DNA of 64,000 bases from Poriferisodalis sp965214215. Its GTDB lineage: Bacteria > Actinomycetota > Acidimicrobiia > Acidimicrobiales > Poriferisodalaceae. The DNA is taken from NCBI RefSeq assembly GCF_965214215.1, contig NZ_CBDCBD010000003.1:1674001-1738000 (forward strand). Direction: 5' to 3'. The notes below the pieces were generated by a model, which did no database searches, had not been told where the DNA came from, and saw only the letters and a list, made by a program, of their open reading frames with translations. Shown here one piece after another: positions 25,225 through 34,425 of the stretch (its first letter is position 1; every line of letters starts with the position of its first letter). The translations under genes were made by a program, and so were the position numbers.

Positions 25225-25692
25225 ATGTCGAACGAGCGCGCCGAGGCCGACGACGGCGCGTTTCTCGCGTGCGACCACGCCCCTGAGCGCGACATCGCGT
25301 TCGACATGGCGCGTCGCAGCCTGTGGGTGTTTCCCGCTTGGATCGTCGTCAGCGGGTTCGTCTGGGGCATGGGCGGGGCGCTGTCGTCAGCGCTCGGATA
25401 TGCGCTGGTCATCGGCAATCTCGCAGCGGCAGCTGCCTTGATGGCGTGGGGTGCGCGCACTTCCCCGGCCGCGCTCATGGGGGTCACGCTGGGCGGCTTC
25501 GTCGTGCGGCTCGCGGTGCTCGCCGGGATTGTTCTGCTGGCCGGTCAGCTCAGCTTCTTCGCACCTGTGCCCATCGCGATCACCATCCTCGCGAGCCATC
25601 TCGGTCTGCTTGTGTGGGAGATCCGATATGTTTCCCTGCGGCTCGCAGCCCCAGGCCTTGATCTCGAACGTCCCGGCAAGGAGCAGAAGTGA
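25225..25692 (+). CDS. AtpI-like ATP synthase operon membrane protein
   Basis: About 155 residues with four hydrophobic segments: SLWVFPAWIVVSGFVWGMGG, ALGYALVIGNLAAAAALMAWG, AALMGVTLGGFVVRLAVLAGIVLLA and VPIAITILASHLGLLVWEI. This is the layout of AtpI (ATP synthase protein I), and its place directly before atpB supports that. ATG 25225 has GAGG six bases upstream; an alternative GTG at 25213 overlaps the previous stop. The stop overlaps the atpB start (GTGA). Confidence 0.75.
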   Translation: MSNERAEADDGAFLACDHAPERDIAFDMARRSLWVFPAWIVVSGFVWGMGGALSSALGYALVIGNLAAAAALMAWGARTSPAALMGVTLGGFVVRLAVLAGIVLLAGQLSFFAPVPIAITILASHLGLLVWEIRYVSLRLAAPGLDLERPGKEQK

Positions 25693-26480
25693 ACCTGCTA
25701 GCGCTGACCTTCCCCGACATCGGGCACCTTTTGGAGTGGCCGAACATCCTGCCGGGGCTTGACGACTCGGTGTTCGCGCTGAACAAGGTCGGCATCATCT
25801 ACCTGTTCGCCATGGTGGCGCCGGTGGTGATGTTCGCAATGGCCAAGCGTCGTTACGCACAGGCAGAGGTCATCACCGCCCCCCGCGGCATCCAGACGGT
25901 GGCCGAGACGTCGGTGACGTTCATCCGCGAGAACATCATCATGCAAACCATCGGACCAGACGGCCTGCGCTACCTGCCGTTCCTGATGACGCTGTTCCTG
26001 TTCATCTTCTTCTCGAACATCACCGAGGTGTTTCCGTTCATCCACTTCCCGGCCAACGCACGCATGGCGATGCCCGCGGTGCTCGCGGTGCTGGTGTGGC
26101 TGGTGTTTAACGCGGTCGGCATCAAGAACCACGGTCTGTTCGGCTACCTCAAGAGCGTCGTGATCCCGCCAGGGGTTCCCAAGGCCTTGCTGCCCTTGGT
26201 GGCCCTCATCGAGTTCGTCTCGACGTTTTTCGTCCGGCCGTTCTCTCTGGCGGTGCGGCTCTTTGCCAACATGCTCGCCGGCCATCTGCTGCTGGTCACC
26301 TTCGGGGTGCTCACAGCGGCGCTGTGGGACACGAGCCCGCTGTTCGCGATCGTGTGGGCACCGTTCGTGGTGCTCATCGGCTTGACCGGGTTCGAGATCC
26401 TCGTCGCGTTCCTGCAGGCATTCATCTTCACCATCCTCACGGCCGTCTACATCGGCGGTGCGTTGCACCCCGAGCACTAG
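25689..26480 (+). CDS. atpB: ATP synthase subunit a
   Basis: A 263-residue multi-pass membrane protein. The essential arginine lies in FFVRPFSLAVRLFANMLAGHLLL, and the C-terminal helix has GFEILVAFLQAFIFTILTAVYIGGALHPEH. It forms the proton half-channels facing the c-ring. The GTG start at 25689 overlaps the previous stop and is preceded by AAGGAG. The spacing to atpE is 107 bases. Confidence 0.97.
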   Translation: MNLLALTFPDIGHLLEWPNILPGLDDSVFALNKVGIIYLFAMVAPVVMFAMAKRRYAQAEVITAPRGIQTVAETSVTFIRENIIMQTIGPDGLRYLPFLMTLFLFIFFSNITEVFPFIHFPANARMAMPAVLAVLVWLVFNAVGIKNHGLFGYLKSVVIPPGVPKALLPLVALIEFVSTFFVRPFSLAVRLFANMLAGHLLLVTFGVLTAALWDTSPLFAIVWAPFVVLIGLTGFEILVAFLQAFIFTILTAVYIGGALHPEH

Positions 26481-26587
26481 GCCCGGCCCAGTCCAGATAG
26501 ACCCGTCCTGACCGACTATCGGCCGCACAGCGCTCCGGCGCTTCGGTCCTGCCCCAAGATCCCGTACAACACAGGAGAAAACGAGTA

Positions 26588-26839
26588 ATGGAATTGCTCG
26601 CACAAGCGGACAACGCACTCGACGGCCTCAAGGCGCTCGGCGCCGGTCTCGGCTATGGCCTCGCGGCCATCGGCCCGGGCGTCGGCATCGGCCTCGTCGT
26701 CGGCAACGCCATCACCGCTATGGCTCGCCAGCCCGAATCAGCAGGCATGGTCCGCACGACCATGTTCTTGGGCATCGCGTTCACCGAGGCCTTGGCCCTC
26801 ATCGGTTTCGTGGTGTTCATCCTCCTCAACTTCGCGTAG
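26588..26839 (+). CDS. atpE: ATP synthase subunit c
   Basis: The 83-residue hairpin protein has a Gly-rich first helix (GLGYGLAAIGPGVGIGLVVGNAI), a polar loop with ARQPE, and a second helix with the ion-binding Glu in FTEALALIG. The Gln and Thr/Ser ligands of sodium-type rings are not seen, so it is proton-type. AGGAG precedes the ATG. Confidence 0.97.
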   Translation: MELLAQADNALDGLKALGAGLGYGLAAIGPGVGIGLVVGNAITAMARQPESAGMVRTTMFLGIAFTEALALIGFVVFILLNFA

Positions 26840-26848
26840 GAGGCACAG

Positions 26849-27388
26849 ATGAACTCTCTGGCAACCGGATTGCTGGCGGCGACCGAGGGCGAGGCCACGT
26901 CCAACCCGATCATCCCCGAGTGGAATGAGGTGATTTGGGGCACGGCGGCCTTTCTCATCCTGCTCGGGGTGATGTGGAAGCTGGCGCTGCCGCCTATTCG
27001 CCGAGCCATGGAAGCCCGCACCGAGCGCATCCAGGGAGACTTGGACTCGGCAGCGAGCGCTCGCAGCGAGGCCGAGGAGCTGCGTGCGTCCTACGACGCT
27101 CGACTCGCCGAGGCCAACGCCGAAGCAGCGCGCATCATCGAGGAGGCCCGCGCAGCCGCCGAGTCGGTCCGCCAGGAACGGCTCGCGGCTATCGAGCCCG
27201 AGATCGCTGAGCGCAGGGCCCAGGCCGAGGCAGACATCGAGGCTGCGCGAGCCCGGGCGATGGCCGAAGTGCGTGCCGACATCACGTCGATTGCCGTGGG
27301 CGCCGCCGAGCAGGTGGTGCGCGCCAGCATCGATGAAGCGGCTCACGCCCAGCTGATCGAGGACTACATCGCACGGGTGGGGAACTGA
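26849..27388 (+). CDS. atpF: ATP synthase subunit b
   Basis: The 179-residue protein has one N-terminal membrane segment (VIWGTAAFLILLGVMWKLALPPI), then a long Ala/Glu/Arg-rich helix of the peripheral stalk. GGAGG lies just before ATG 26849. Subunit b and delta are separate here, unlike the fused b-delta protein of mycobacteria. Confidence 0.95.
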   Translation: MNSLATGLLAATEGEATSNPIIPEWNEVIWGTAAFLILLGVMWKLALPPIRRAMEARTERIQGDLDSAASARSEAEELRASYDARLAEANAEAARIIEEARAAAESVRQERLAAIEPEIAERRAQAEADIEAARARAMAEVRADITSIAVGAAEQVVRASIDEAAHAQLIEDYIARVGN

Positions 27389-27476
27389 GCTTCCCGCCCA
27401 TCGCCCGCACCGCCGATCCATCAGGGTTGTCGGGTGGTGCCCCCACAGGAGTTGAACAGATGACCAGGATCGACCG

Positions 27477-28004
27477 ATGAGCGAGCGAACCGAGGGTTAC
27501 GCCAGCGCTGTCGTGGCCATCGCACAGGCCGAGGATGCGCTCGACCGCGTGACCGAGGAACTGTCGGCAGTGGGTCGCGCCGCTGCGGGGAACGAGGAAC
27601 TGCGCCGCGTGCTGTCGGACCGCACAGTCCCGGCTTCACGCCGCATCGGAATCGTCGAAGACTTGTTGGCGAGCCAGGCGTCGCCGGTCACGCTCAACGT
27701 GGTGGCGATGCTGGTCGGCGCCGGGCGCGGCGGCGACATCGATGCCGTCGCCGAGGAGGCTCTCACACAGGCAGCCGCCACCCGCGGAGGGGCAGTGGCC
27801 GAAGTCCGCGCGGCTGTCGCGCTCACCGAACATCAGATCGCACAGGTCGCCGAGGCCCTGACCCGCGCCAGCGGCCGCAACGTGACCGTCCATGTCGTAG
27901 TGGACCCCGAGATCATCGGAGGACTTACCGCCCAGATCGGCGACACAGTCTTCGACGGTTCGGTACGCACTCGGCTCGACAAGATGAAGGAGCGCCTGTC
28001 GTGA
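27477..28004 (+). CDS. atpH: ATP synthase subunit delta
   Basis: 175 residues with the delta/OSCP pattern: YASAVVAIAQAEDALDRV at the start, LRRVLSDRTVPASRRIGIVEDLL, and the C-terminal VVVDPEIIGGLTAQIGDTVFDGSVRTRLDKMKERL. It links F1 to the peripheral stalk. AGGA precedes ATG 27477. The stop overlaps the atpA start. Confidence 0.95.
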   Translation: MSERTEGYASAVVAIAQAEDALDRVTEELSAVGRAAAGNEELRRVLSDRTVPASRRIGIVEDLLASQASPVTLNVVAMLVGAGRGGDIDAVAEEALTQAAATRGGAVAEVRAAVALTEHQIAQVAEALTRASGRNVTVHVVVDPEIIGGLTAQIGDTVFDGSVRTRLDKMKERLS

Positions 28005-29578
28005 CCGACTTGAGCATCAACATTGGCGACATCACCTCCGCGATTCGCCGAAATCTCGAAGGCTTCGACCCCGCCATCGAATCGGGCACCGTCGGGCGCA
28101 TTCTCGAGGTCGGCGACGGCATCGCACGGGTCTCGGGGCTGCCCGGCTGCTCGGTGAACGAGATTCTCGAGTTCTCGAGCGGCGATGTGGGCTTGGCGCT
28201 GAACCTCGACGAGGATTCGATCGGCGCCGTAGTGCTCGGCAGCGTCGAGCACATCGAGGAAGGCCAAGCGGTGCGCGCCACCGGCCGCATCCTGTCGGTC
28301 CCCGTCGGCGACGCCGTGCTGGGACGAGTGGTCAATGCGTTGGGAGAGCCGATCGACGGCCAAGGCGAGATCGCCGGCGCCATCGAGCGCCGCATGGAGA
28401 TCCAGGCCCCTGGTGTGATGGGCCGCAAGCCGGTGCACGAGCCGCTGCAGACCGGCATCAAGGCCATCGACTCGATGACGCCCGTCGGTCGGGGACAGCG
28501 CGAACTCATCATCGGCGACCGCAAGACCGGCAAGACATCGGTAGCGGTCGACACGATCCTGAACCAGGCCGGCTTGGGTGTGAAGTGCATCTACGTGGCC
28601 GTCGGGCAGAAGGGCTCGACGGTGGCCCAGGTGGTGAACACGCTGCGCGAGCGGGGCGCCATGGAGTACACCGTGGTGGTCTCTGCGCCGGCGGCAGACT
28701 CTGCACCCTTCAAGTACTTGGCGCCCTACGCGGGCTGCGCAATGGGCCAGCATTGGATGGAGACCGGCGACCACGCCCTCATCGTCTATGACGATCTGTC
28801 CAAGCAGGCCGAGGCCTACCGCCAGATGTCACTGCTGCTGCGCCGGCCGCCAGGTCGTGAGGCCTACCCAGGCGACGTCTTCTACCTGCACAGCCGTCTT
28901 CTCGAACGTGCCGCCAAGCTGTCCGATGCGAATGGTGCTGGCTCGCTGACGGCGCTGCCGATCATCGAGACCAAGGCGGGCGATGTCTCCGCGTACATCC
29001 CGACCAATGTGATCTCGATCACCGACGGGCAGATCTACCTCCAGGACGATCTGTTCAAATCCGGCGTGCGCCCCGCAGTCGACGTGGGCATCTCGGTATC
29101 GCGGGTGGGTTCTGCAGCGCAGACCAAGGCCATGAAGAGCGTGGCTGGCACCCTCAAGATCGACTTGGCCCAGTTCCGTGACCTCGAGGCGTTCGCCACC
29201 TTCGGCTCCGAGCTCGACGCCGTGTCGGCAGCCCAGCTCGGCCGTGGCTACCGGCTGGTGGAGCTCCTCAAGCAGGGGCTCAACTCGCCGATGCCGGTCG
29301 CCGAGCAGGTAGTCGTCATCTACGCCGGAACCAACGGCTACGTCGACGGCGTTCCGGTCGAAGACGTCAACCGCTACGAAGACGAACTGCTTGCGTACAT
29401 GAGCACCCGCCACAGCGCGTTGATGTCCGATATCGGCTCCACCGGCGACGTGGACTCCGCTGCGCTGCAGGCGGCCGTCAAGGCGTTCACCGACCAGTTC
29501 GTGAGCACTGCCGAAGGCAGCGACGGCACAGCCGATGCCGCCGACGCTGCGAGCGCCGACGCCGTCGCAGAGGGCTGA
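28001..29578 (+). CDS. atpA: ATP synthase subunit alpha
   Basis: 525 residues. The P-loop is GDRKTGKTSVAVDTI, and the alpha signature PAVDVGISVSRVGSAAQ is present. It forms the non-catalytic nucleotide sites of F1. GTG 28001 overlaps the atpH stop and follows AAGGAG. The last 20 residues are Ala/Asp-rich, a short extension of a kind common in actinobacteria. Confidence 0.98.
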   Translation: MTDLSINIGDITSAIRRNLEGFDPAIESGTVGRILEVGDGIARVSGLPGCSVNEILEFSSGDVGLALNLDEDSIGAVVLGSVEHIEEGQAVRATGRILSVPVGDAVLGRVVNALGEPIDGQGEIAGAIERRMEIQAPGVMGRKPVHEPLQTGIKAIDSMTPVGRGQRELIIGDRKTGKTSVAVDTILNQAGLGVKCIYVAVGQKGSTVAQVVNTLRERGAMEYTVVVSAPAADSAPFKYLAPYAGCAMGQHWMETGDHALIVYDDLSKQAEAYRQMSLLLRRPPGREAYPGDVFYLHSRLLERAAKLSDANGAGSLTALPIIETKAGDVSAYIPTNVISITDGQIYLQDDLFKSGVRPAVDVGISVSRVGSAAQTKAMKSVAGTLKIDLAQFRDLEAFATFGSELDAVSAAQLGRGYRLVELLKQGLNSPMPVAEQVVVIYAGTNGYVDGVPVEDVNRYEDELLAYMSTRHSALMSDIGSTGDVDSAALQAAVKAFTDQFVSTAEGSDGTADAADAASADAVAEG

Positions 29579-29596
29579 GCGGAGGGCTGAGCACAG

Positions 29597-30577
29597 ATGG
29601 CAAGCGGTCAGGAGCGCATTCTTCGGCGTCGCATCAGGTCGATCGACGCCACCAAGAAGATCACGCGCGCCATGGAGCTGATTGCTGCGTCACGCATCGT
29701 CCGTGCGCAAGCGCGAGTTCGTGCTGCGCGGCCATACAGCGACAAGGTGACGGCGGTGATCGCCAACCTGGCCTCTGCCGGTGGCGAGGCCGACCACCCG
29801 CTCCTGCGCGAACCCGCTGAGGTCGCCAAAGTGGCCTACGTAGTCGTTGCCGCAGACCGAGGTCTGTGCGGCGGCTACAACAACAACGTCCTGCGGGCGA
29901 CCGAGCGCGCGATCGCTGCCGACGCCGCAGAAGGCCGCGACTATGAGCTCGTGCTGTCGGGACGCAAGGCGCTCGGCTACTTCCGCTTCCGCGATTACCG
30001 CATCGCCGCCGGTTTCGAGGGCTTCAGCGACCAGCCCAGCTATGCCGACGCCCAGCAGATTGCCGCAGCAGCGACGGATCTCTTCGAGAACGGCTGCCAG
30101 CGGGTGATGCTGGCCTACACGCAATTTCATTCGATGGGCAACCAGTCCGTCGCGATTGTGCCGTTCATGCCGCTCGACACGGGCGAGCTCAGCGATGGCG
30201 ACCCTGGCCCTGATGGGGGCGCGGCCGCGGGCGGTCCCGCAGGCGGCTACGAGTTCGAGCCCGAGCCAGCCGTCATCCTCGAGCGCCTGCTGCCGCGTTA
30301 CGCGGAGGCCCGGCTGTACTCCGCGGTGCTGGAGGCTTCGGCATCGGAGCACGCGGCCCGCCAGCGGGCGATGAAGGCAGCCACCGACAATGCCGAGGAT
30401 CTGAAGACCAATCTCACGCGCGTCATGAACCGTGCCCGTCAGGACGCCATCACCACCGAGATCATGGAGATCGTCGGCGGTGCCGAGGCCCTGTCCCAGA
30501 CTGCCGGCGGTGAAGTCGACCTGCTCTCAGACACCATCGAAGCCCGCACGGCGAATCTGTTCCGCGCACGCGAGTAG
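29597..30577 (+). CDS. atpG: ATP synthase subunit gamma with a Gly-rich insertion
   Basis: The 326-residue rotor subunit begins with the helix GQERILRRRIRSIDATKKITRAMELIAASRI and ends with MNRARQDAITTEIMEIVGGAEAL. VVAADRGLCGGYNNNVLR is typical. A Gly/Asp/Pro-rich insertion (about residues 195-218) makes it longer than the E. coli protein. The mycobacterial gamma loop sits elsewhere, so this insertion is probably distinct. GGAGG precedes the ATG. Confidence 0.97.
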   Translation: MASGQERILRRRIRSIDATKKITRAMELIAASRIVRAQARVRAARPYSDKVTAVIANLASAGGEADHPLLREPAEVAKVAYVVVAADRGLCGGYNNNVLRATERAIAADAAEGRDYELVLSGRKALGYFRFRDYRIAAGFEGFSDQPSYADAQQIAAAATDLFENGCQRVMLAYTQFHSMGNQSVAIVPFMPLDTGELSDGDPGPDGGAAAGGPAGGYEFEPEPAVILERLLPRYAEARLYSAVLEASASEHAARQRAMKAATDNAEDLKTNLTRVMNRARQDAITTEIMEIVGGAEALSQTAGGEVDLLSDTIEARTANLFRARE

Positions 30578-30616
30578 CCCCACCGAACCTCCGCTTTGCC
30601 CACAGGAGCGACAGAC

Positions 30617-32074
30617 ATGACGATGACCGAGACCCGAAACGCCGAAAACTCGGCCGAGCATGCCGATGGCCGCGTTGTGGCCATTGCGGGCCCGGTCGTC
30701 GACGCGGAGTTCCCGCCAGGCGAGATCCCTGAGATCAACACGGCGGTCGAGATGAACGTCGAGCTGGAGGGGCAGCCTGTCACCATCACCGGCGAGGTCG
30801 CCCAGCAGATCGGCGACAACCGTGTGCGAATCGTGTCGATGAAGGCCACCGACGGTCTGACACGCGGCATGGCGGTCGTCAACACCGGACAGGGCATCTC
30901 CGTGCCGGTGGGCGACGGGGTTCTCGGACACATCTTCAACGTGCTCGGCGAACCGCTCGACGGCGAGGATGTCACCGAGGGCATCGCGGGCCGCTGGGAG
31001 ATCCACCGCCCGGCGCCCGCCTTCGACACGCTCGAGCCCAAGGCCACGATGTTCGAATCGGGCATCAAGGTGATCGACCTGCTCGAGCCCTACGTGGAGG
31101 GCGGCAAGATCGGCCTCTTCGGCGGCGCCGGCGTGGGCAAGACGGTGCTCATCACCGAGATGATCAACCGTGTTGCCTCCCAGCACGGCGGTGTGTCGGT
31201 CTTCGCTGGGGTGGGGGAGCGCACCCGCGAGGGCACCGACCTCTATCTCGAAATGGAGGAGTCGGGCGTGCTCGAGAAGACGGCGCTCGTGTTCGGCCAG
31301 ATGGACGAGCCGCCTGGCGTCCGGCTGCGCGTGGCACTGTCGGCGCTGACGATGGCCGAGTACTTCCGTGACGTGCAGGGCCAGGAAGTGCTGCTGTTCG
31401 TCGACAACATCTTCCGATTCGTGCAGGCCGGCTCAGAGGTGTCCACCCTGCTGGGCCGCATGCCCTCCGCGGTGGGCTACCAGCCCAACCTGGCCGACGA
31501 GATGGGCGAGCTGCAAGAGCGCATCACCTCGACGTCGGGCCACTCCATCACGTCGTTGCAGGCGGTGTATGTGCCAGCCGACGACTACACCGACCCCGCG
31601 CCGTTCACTACGTTCACCCACCTCGATGCCACCACGGAGCTGAGCCGCCAGATTGCTTCGCTGGGCATCTACCCCGCAGTCGATCCGCTGGCGTCCACCT
31701 CCACCATCCTGAGCCCTGAAGTAGTGGGCGACCGGCACTACAACGTGGCACGTCGCACGCAGGAGATCCTCCAGCGCTACAAGGAGCTGCAGGACATCAT
31801 CGCCATCCTGGGTCTCGACGAGCTGTCCGAGGAAGACCGCATCACCGTCGATCGGGCACGCAAGATCCAGCGCTTCTTGAGCCAGCCGTTCTTCGTCGCC
31901 GAGGTCTTCACCGGACTGCCGGGCATCTTCGTGCCGGTCTCGGAGACCATCGAGTCCTTCGAGATGCTGTGCAACGGCGACCTCGACGACCTGCCTGAGC
32001 AGGCATTCCTCAATGTCGGCAACGCCGAGTCTGCGATGGCCAAGGCCCGTGACCTCGCGCAGGCTGGGTCCTGA
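30617..32074 (+). CDS. atpD: ATP synthase subunit beta
   Basis: Catalytic F1 subunit of 485 residues. The P-loop is GGAGVGKTVLI, followed by AGVGERTREGTDLYLEM, the Walker B region VLLFVDNIFRFVQAGSEVS and PAVDPLASTS. AGGAG nine bases upstream supports ATG 30617 over the longer frame from 30596. Confidence 0.98.
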   Translation: MTMTETRNAENSAEHADGRVVAIAGPVVDAEFPPGEIPEINTAVEMNVELEGQPVTITGEVAQQIGDNRVRIVSMKATDGLTRGMAVVNTGQGISVPVGDGVLGHIFNVLGEPLDGEDVTEGIAGRWEIHRPAPAFDTLEPKATMFESGIKVIDLLEPYVEGGKIGLFGGAGVGKTVLITEMINRVASQHGGVSVFAGVGERTREGTDLYLEMEESGVLEKTALVFGQMDEPPGVRLRVALSALTMAEYFRDVQGQEVLLFVDNIFRFVQAGSEVSTLLGRMPSAVGYQPNLADEMGELQERITSTSGHSITSLQAVYVPADDYTDPAPFTTFTHLDATTELSRQIASLGIYPAVDPLASTSTILSPEVVGDRHYNVARRTQEILQRYKELQDIIAILGLDELSEEDRITVDRARKIQRFLSQPFFVAEVFTGLPGIFVPVSETIESFEMLCNGDLDDLPEQAFLNVGNAESAMAKARDLAQAGS

Positions 32075-32118
32075 GCGGCGCCGGCGCACCGAGACTGATC
32101 CGATGATGGTCGAGCCCC

Positions 32119-32502
32119 ATGCAAGTTGAACTCGTCTCGCCGGAAGCCGTGCTGTTCAGCGGCGAGTGCACCCAGGTGGTGACTCGCACGGTCGACGGCG
32201 ACATCGCATTCCTGGACCATCACGCTGCCTTCATCGGCGCGCTCGACATCGGCCAGACTCAGCTGTGGGCGACCGATGGCGTCGTGACGCTGGCGCTCAA
32301 CCGCGGTTTCGTCGAGGTCAGCAACAACGTCGTGACGATCCTCAGCGATGCGGCATATGCAGCCGACGAGATCGACGTTGCCGAGGCTCAAGAAGATCTC
32401 GAGGCAGCCCGAGTCGCAGTGGCGGCCGATGCAGACAACGACGAGGCCAAGGCGGCCTTGGAGTGGGCCGAGACCCGAATCGCGGTCGCTGGCGCCGCCT
32501 GA
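32119..32502 (+). CDS. atpC: ATP synthase subunit epsilon
   Basis: 127 residues. The N-terminal beta-sandwich shows VELVSPEAVLFSGECTQVV, GDIAFLDHHAAFIGAL and RGFVEVSNNVVTILSD. A C-terminal helical pair (EIDVAEAQEDLEAARVAVAAD) follows. It is the last gene of the operon and regulates rotation and ATPase activity. The ammonium transporter gene follows after 137 bases. Confidence 0.95.
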   Translation: MQVELVSPEAVLFSGECTQVVTRTVDGDIAFLDHHAAFIGALDIGQTQLWATDGVVTLALNRGFVEVSNNVVTILSDAAYAADEIDVAEAQEDLEAARVAVAADADNDEAKAALEWAETRIAVAGAA

Positions 32503-32639
32503 GCGCAATCGCCCTGCCTTCACCAGGAATCACGCGTCGCCGCTGATTGCCGCTGGGCCGTTCCGCCGCGAATGTCGTGGTGTAGGCGCAGTGCCTGCAA
32601 ACATATGAGAGTCCTGCTTCATCCCTGAAAGGACTTCTC

Positions 32640-33911
32640 ATGATCGAACCCTCGACCCAGTTCATCCTCAACACCTTCATGTTCTTGGTGTGGGGCGCGC
32701 TGATCATGTGGATGGCAGCCGGCTTCACGATGCTCGAAGCCGGTGCCGTGCGCACCAAGAACGCGTCGATGATCTGCTTGAAGAACATCGGCATCTACTC
32801 GGTGGCCGGCTTGGCGTTTTACGTTGTCGGCTACAACCTGATGTACGTCGATGTCGGCGACCTGTGGGGCAAGTTCACGTTCTTGTACGGGCCGAGCGCC
32901 GATGAGTTGGCGTTGATCGGCGGCGACGCAAGTGCAGAGGCCGCAGTGGCCGCGCAGGGCTACTCGGTCATGTCGGACTGGTTCTTCCAGATGGTGTTCG
33001 TGGCGACGGCAGCATCGGTGGTGTCGGGCGCGATCGCCGAGCGCATCAAGATGTGGTCGTTCTTCGCGTTCACGCTGGTCTTGACCGCCATCATCTACCC
33101 GATCGTGGGAGCGTGGACCTGGGGTGGCGGCTGGCTGGCGCAACAGGGATTCCAGGACTTCGCGGGCTCCACGATCGTGCACAGCACCGGCGGCTGGGCA
33201 GCGCTGGCCGGAGTGCTGGTGGTTGGCCCCCGGCTCGGCAAGTTCCGCAAAGACGGCTCGGTCCGACCCACGCCGCCGTCGAACGTCCTGGTCGTGACGC
33301 TAGGCGTCTTCATCTTGTGGCTGGGCTGGTTCGGATTCAACGGCGGATCGCAGCTCGCACTGGGCAGCGTGCTCGATGCCGTGGCGATGAGCAACGTGCT
33401 GGTGAACACCAACCTTGCCGCCGCTGCCGGTGTGGTGGCAGCGATTGCGGTCTCGCGCACCCTGCTCGGACGCATCGACCTGTTCGCCGGGCTCAACGGC
33501 GCGATCGCCGGCCTGGTGTCGATCACGGCAGGCCCCGACATCACCGACCACTGGTGGGCGATCATCATCGGTGCCATCGGCGGCGTCATCTGCACCGCAG
33601 CCATCAAGGGTCTCGAGCTTGCCAAGGTCGACGATGTCGTCGGCGCCATCCCGGCGCACCTCGTCTGCGGCATCTGGGGAACCCTGGCAACGGCAATTGC
33701 GGCGGGAGCTCAGTTGCACATCCAGCTGCTGGGCGTCGTGGCGGTCGGTGCCTTCGTGTTCATCGCGTCGTTCATCGTCTGGAAGGCCATGGATCTCACG
33801 ATGGGATTGCGAGTCTCCAAGACGGTGGAGCAACTCGGTCAGGACACCGGAGAACTCGGCATCGAGGCCTACCCCGAGTTTGTGCTGATGCCCGAGGACT
33901 TCGACGAATAG
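32640..33911 (+). CDS. amt: Ammonium transporter
   Basis: The 423-residue protein has about eleven hydrophobic helices. The pore histidines are in AGSTIVHSTGGWAALAG and DDVVGAIPAHLVCGIWGTLA. GFNGGSQLAL and the cytosolic tail ending EAYPEFVLMPEDFDE are typical of Amt. GAAAGGA precedes ATG 32640. No PII-protein gene (glnB/glnK) follows, which is the usual partner; a convergent hisI gene lies downstream instead. Confidence 0.97.
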   Translation: MIEPSTQFILNTFMFLVWGALIMWMAAGFTMLEAGAVRTKNASMICLKNIGIYSVAGLAFYVVGYNLMYVDVGDLWGKFTFLYGPSADELALIGGDASAEAAVAAQGYSVMSDWFFQMVFVATAASVVSGAIAERIKMWSFFAFTLVLTAIIYPIVGAWTWGGGWLAQQGFQDFAGSTIVHSTGGWAALAGVLVVGPRLGKFRKDGSVRPTPPSNVLVVTLGVFILWLGWFGFNGGSQLALGSVLDAVAMSNVLVNTNLAAAAGVVAAIAVSRTLLGRIDLFAGLNGAIAGLVSITAGPDITDHWWAIIIGAIGGVICTAAIKGLELAKVDDVVGAIPAHLVCGIWGTLATAIAAGAQLHIQLLGVVAVGAFVFIASFIVWKAMDLTMGLRVSKTVEQLGQDTGELGIEAYPEFVLMPEDFDE

Positions 33912-33919
33912 CTGCATCG

Positions 33920-33941
33920 GCTCGGCTGCTTTGCGCCGAGC
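33920..33941. terminator. Hairpin between convergent amt and hisI
   Basis: GCTCGGC (33920-33926) and GCCGAGC (33935-33941) form a 7-bp stem with an 8-base loop, eight bases after the amt stop. It faces the end of hisI, so it may terminate both. There is no T-run. Confidence 0.5.
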
Positions 33942-33954
33942 TGGCGCGGCCGTC

Positions 33955-34422
33955 TCAACCGTTGATGTGTTGCAGTTGCTGCAGGCTCTCGACGGCGCGG
34001 TAGTAGCAGCCCGGCCGGGACGAGCCGTCGGCGTCGCGGGTGTGGCATGCACCTCCGCCGTCGCGCCGGACCCGGTACAGCAACGAGTTCTGCTCGCAGT
34101 TCACCCGCACCTCGACTAATGACAGAGTGTCGCCTGAGGTGGCGCCCTTGTGCCAGATCTCGTTGCGTGACGTGGAGTAGAGCACGGCGCTGCGCCGCTC
34201 GAACGTCAGTTGCAGCGCCTCGTCGTTGGCATAGCCGATGAACAGCACATCGCCGGTGTCGGCGTCCTGGAGCACGACGGGCACGACTTGGTGGCCGTCA
34301 CGGCCGATCTGGGCGACCTTGCCGAAGTCGATGCTGGCAACGGTGCCTTCTTCGAGGTCGTTGTCGTTGGATGCGTCCGGCGATAGCTCGGTCCTGGAGC
34401 GGTGATCGTGTGTCTCAGCCAT
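33955..34422 (-). CDS. hisI: Phosphoribosyl-AMP cyclohydrolase
   Basis: The 155-residue protein carries the HisI segments VVPVVLQDADTGDVLFIGYANDEAL, STSRNEIWHKGATSGDTL, and the zinc ligands in VRVNCEQNSLLYRV, GACHTRDADGSSRPGCYYR. It opens the ring of phosphoribosyl-AMP in histidine synthesis. No HisE domain is fused. It lies three bases after glpX on the minus strand, probably in one transcript. Confidence 0.95.
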   Translation of the reverse strand: MAETHDHRSRTELSPDASNDNDLEEGTVASIDFGKVAQIGRDGHQVVPVVLQDADTGDVLFIGYANDEALQLTFERRSAVLYSTSRNEIWHKGATSGDTLSLVEVRVNCEQNSLLYRVRRDGGGACHTRDADGSSRPGCYYRAVESLQQLQHING

Positions 34423-34425
34423 GGC

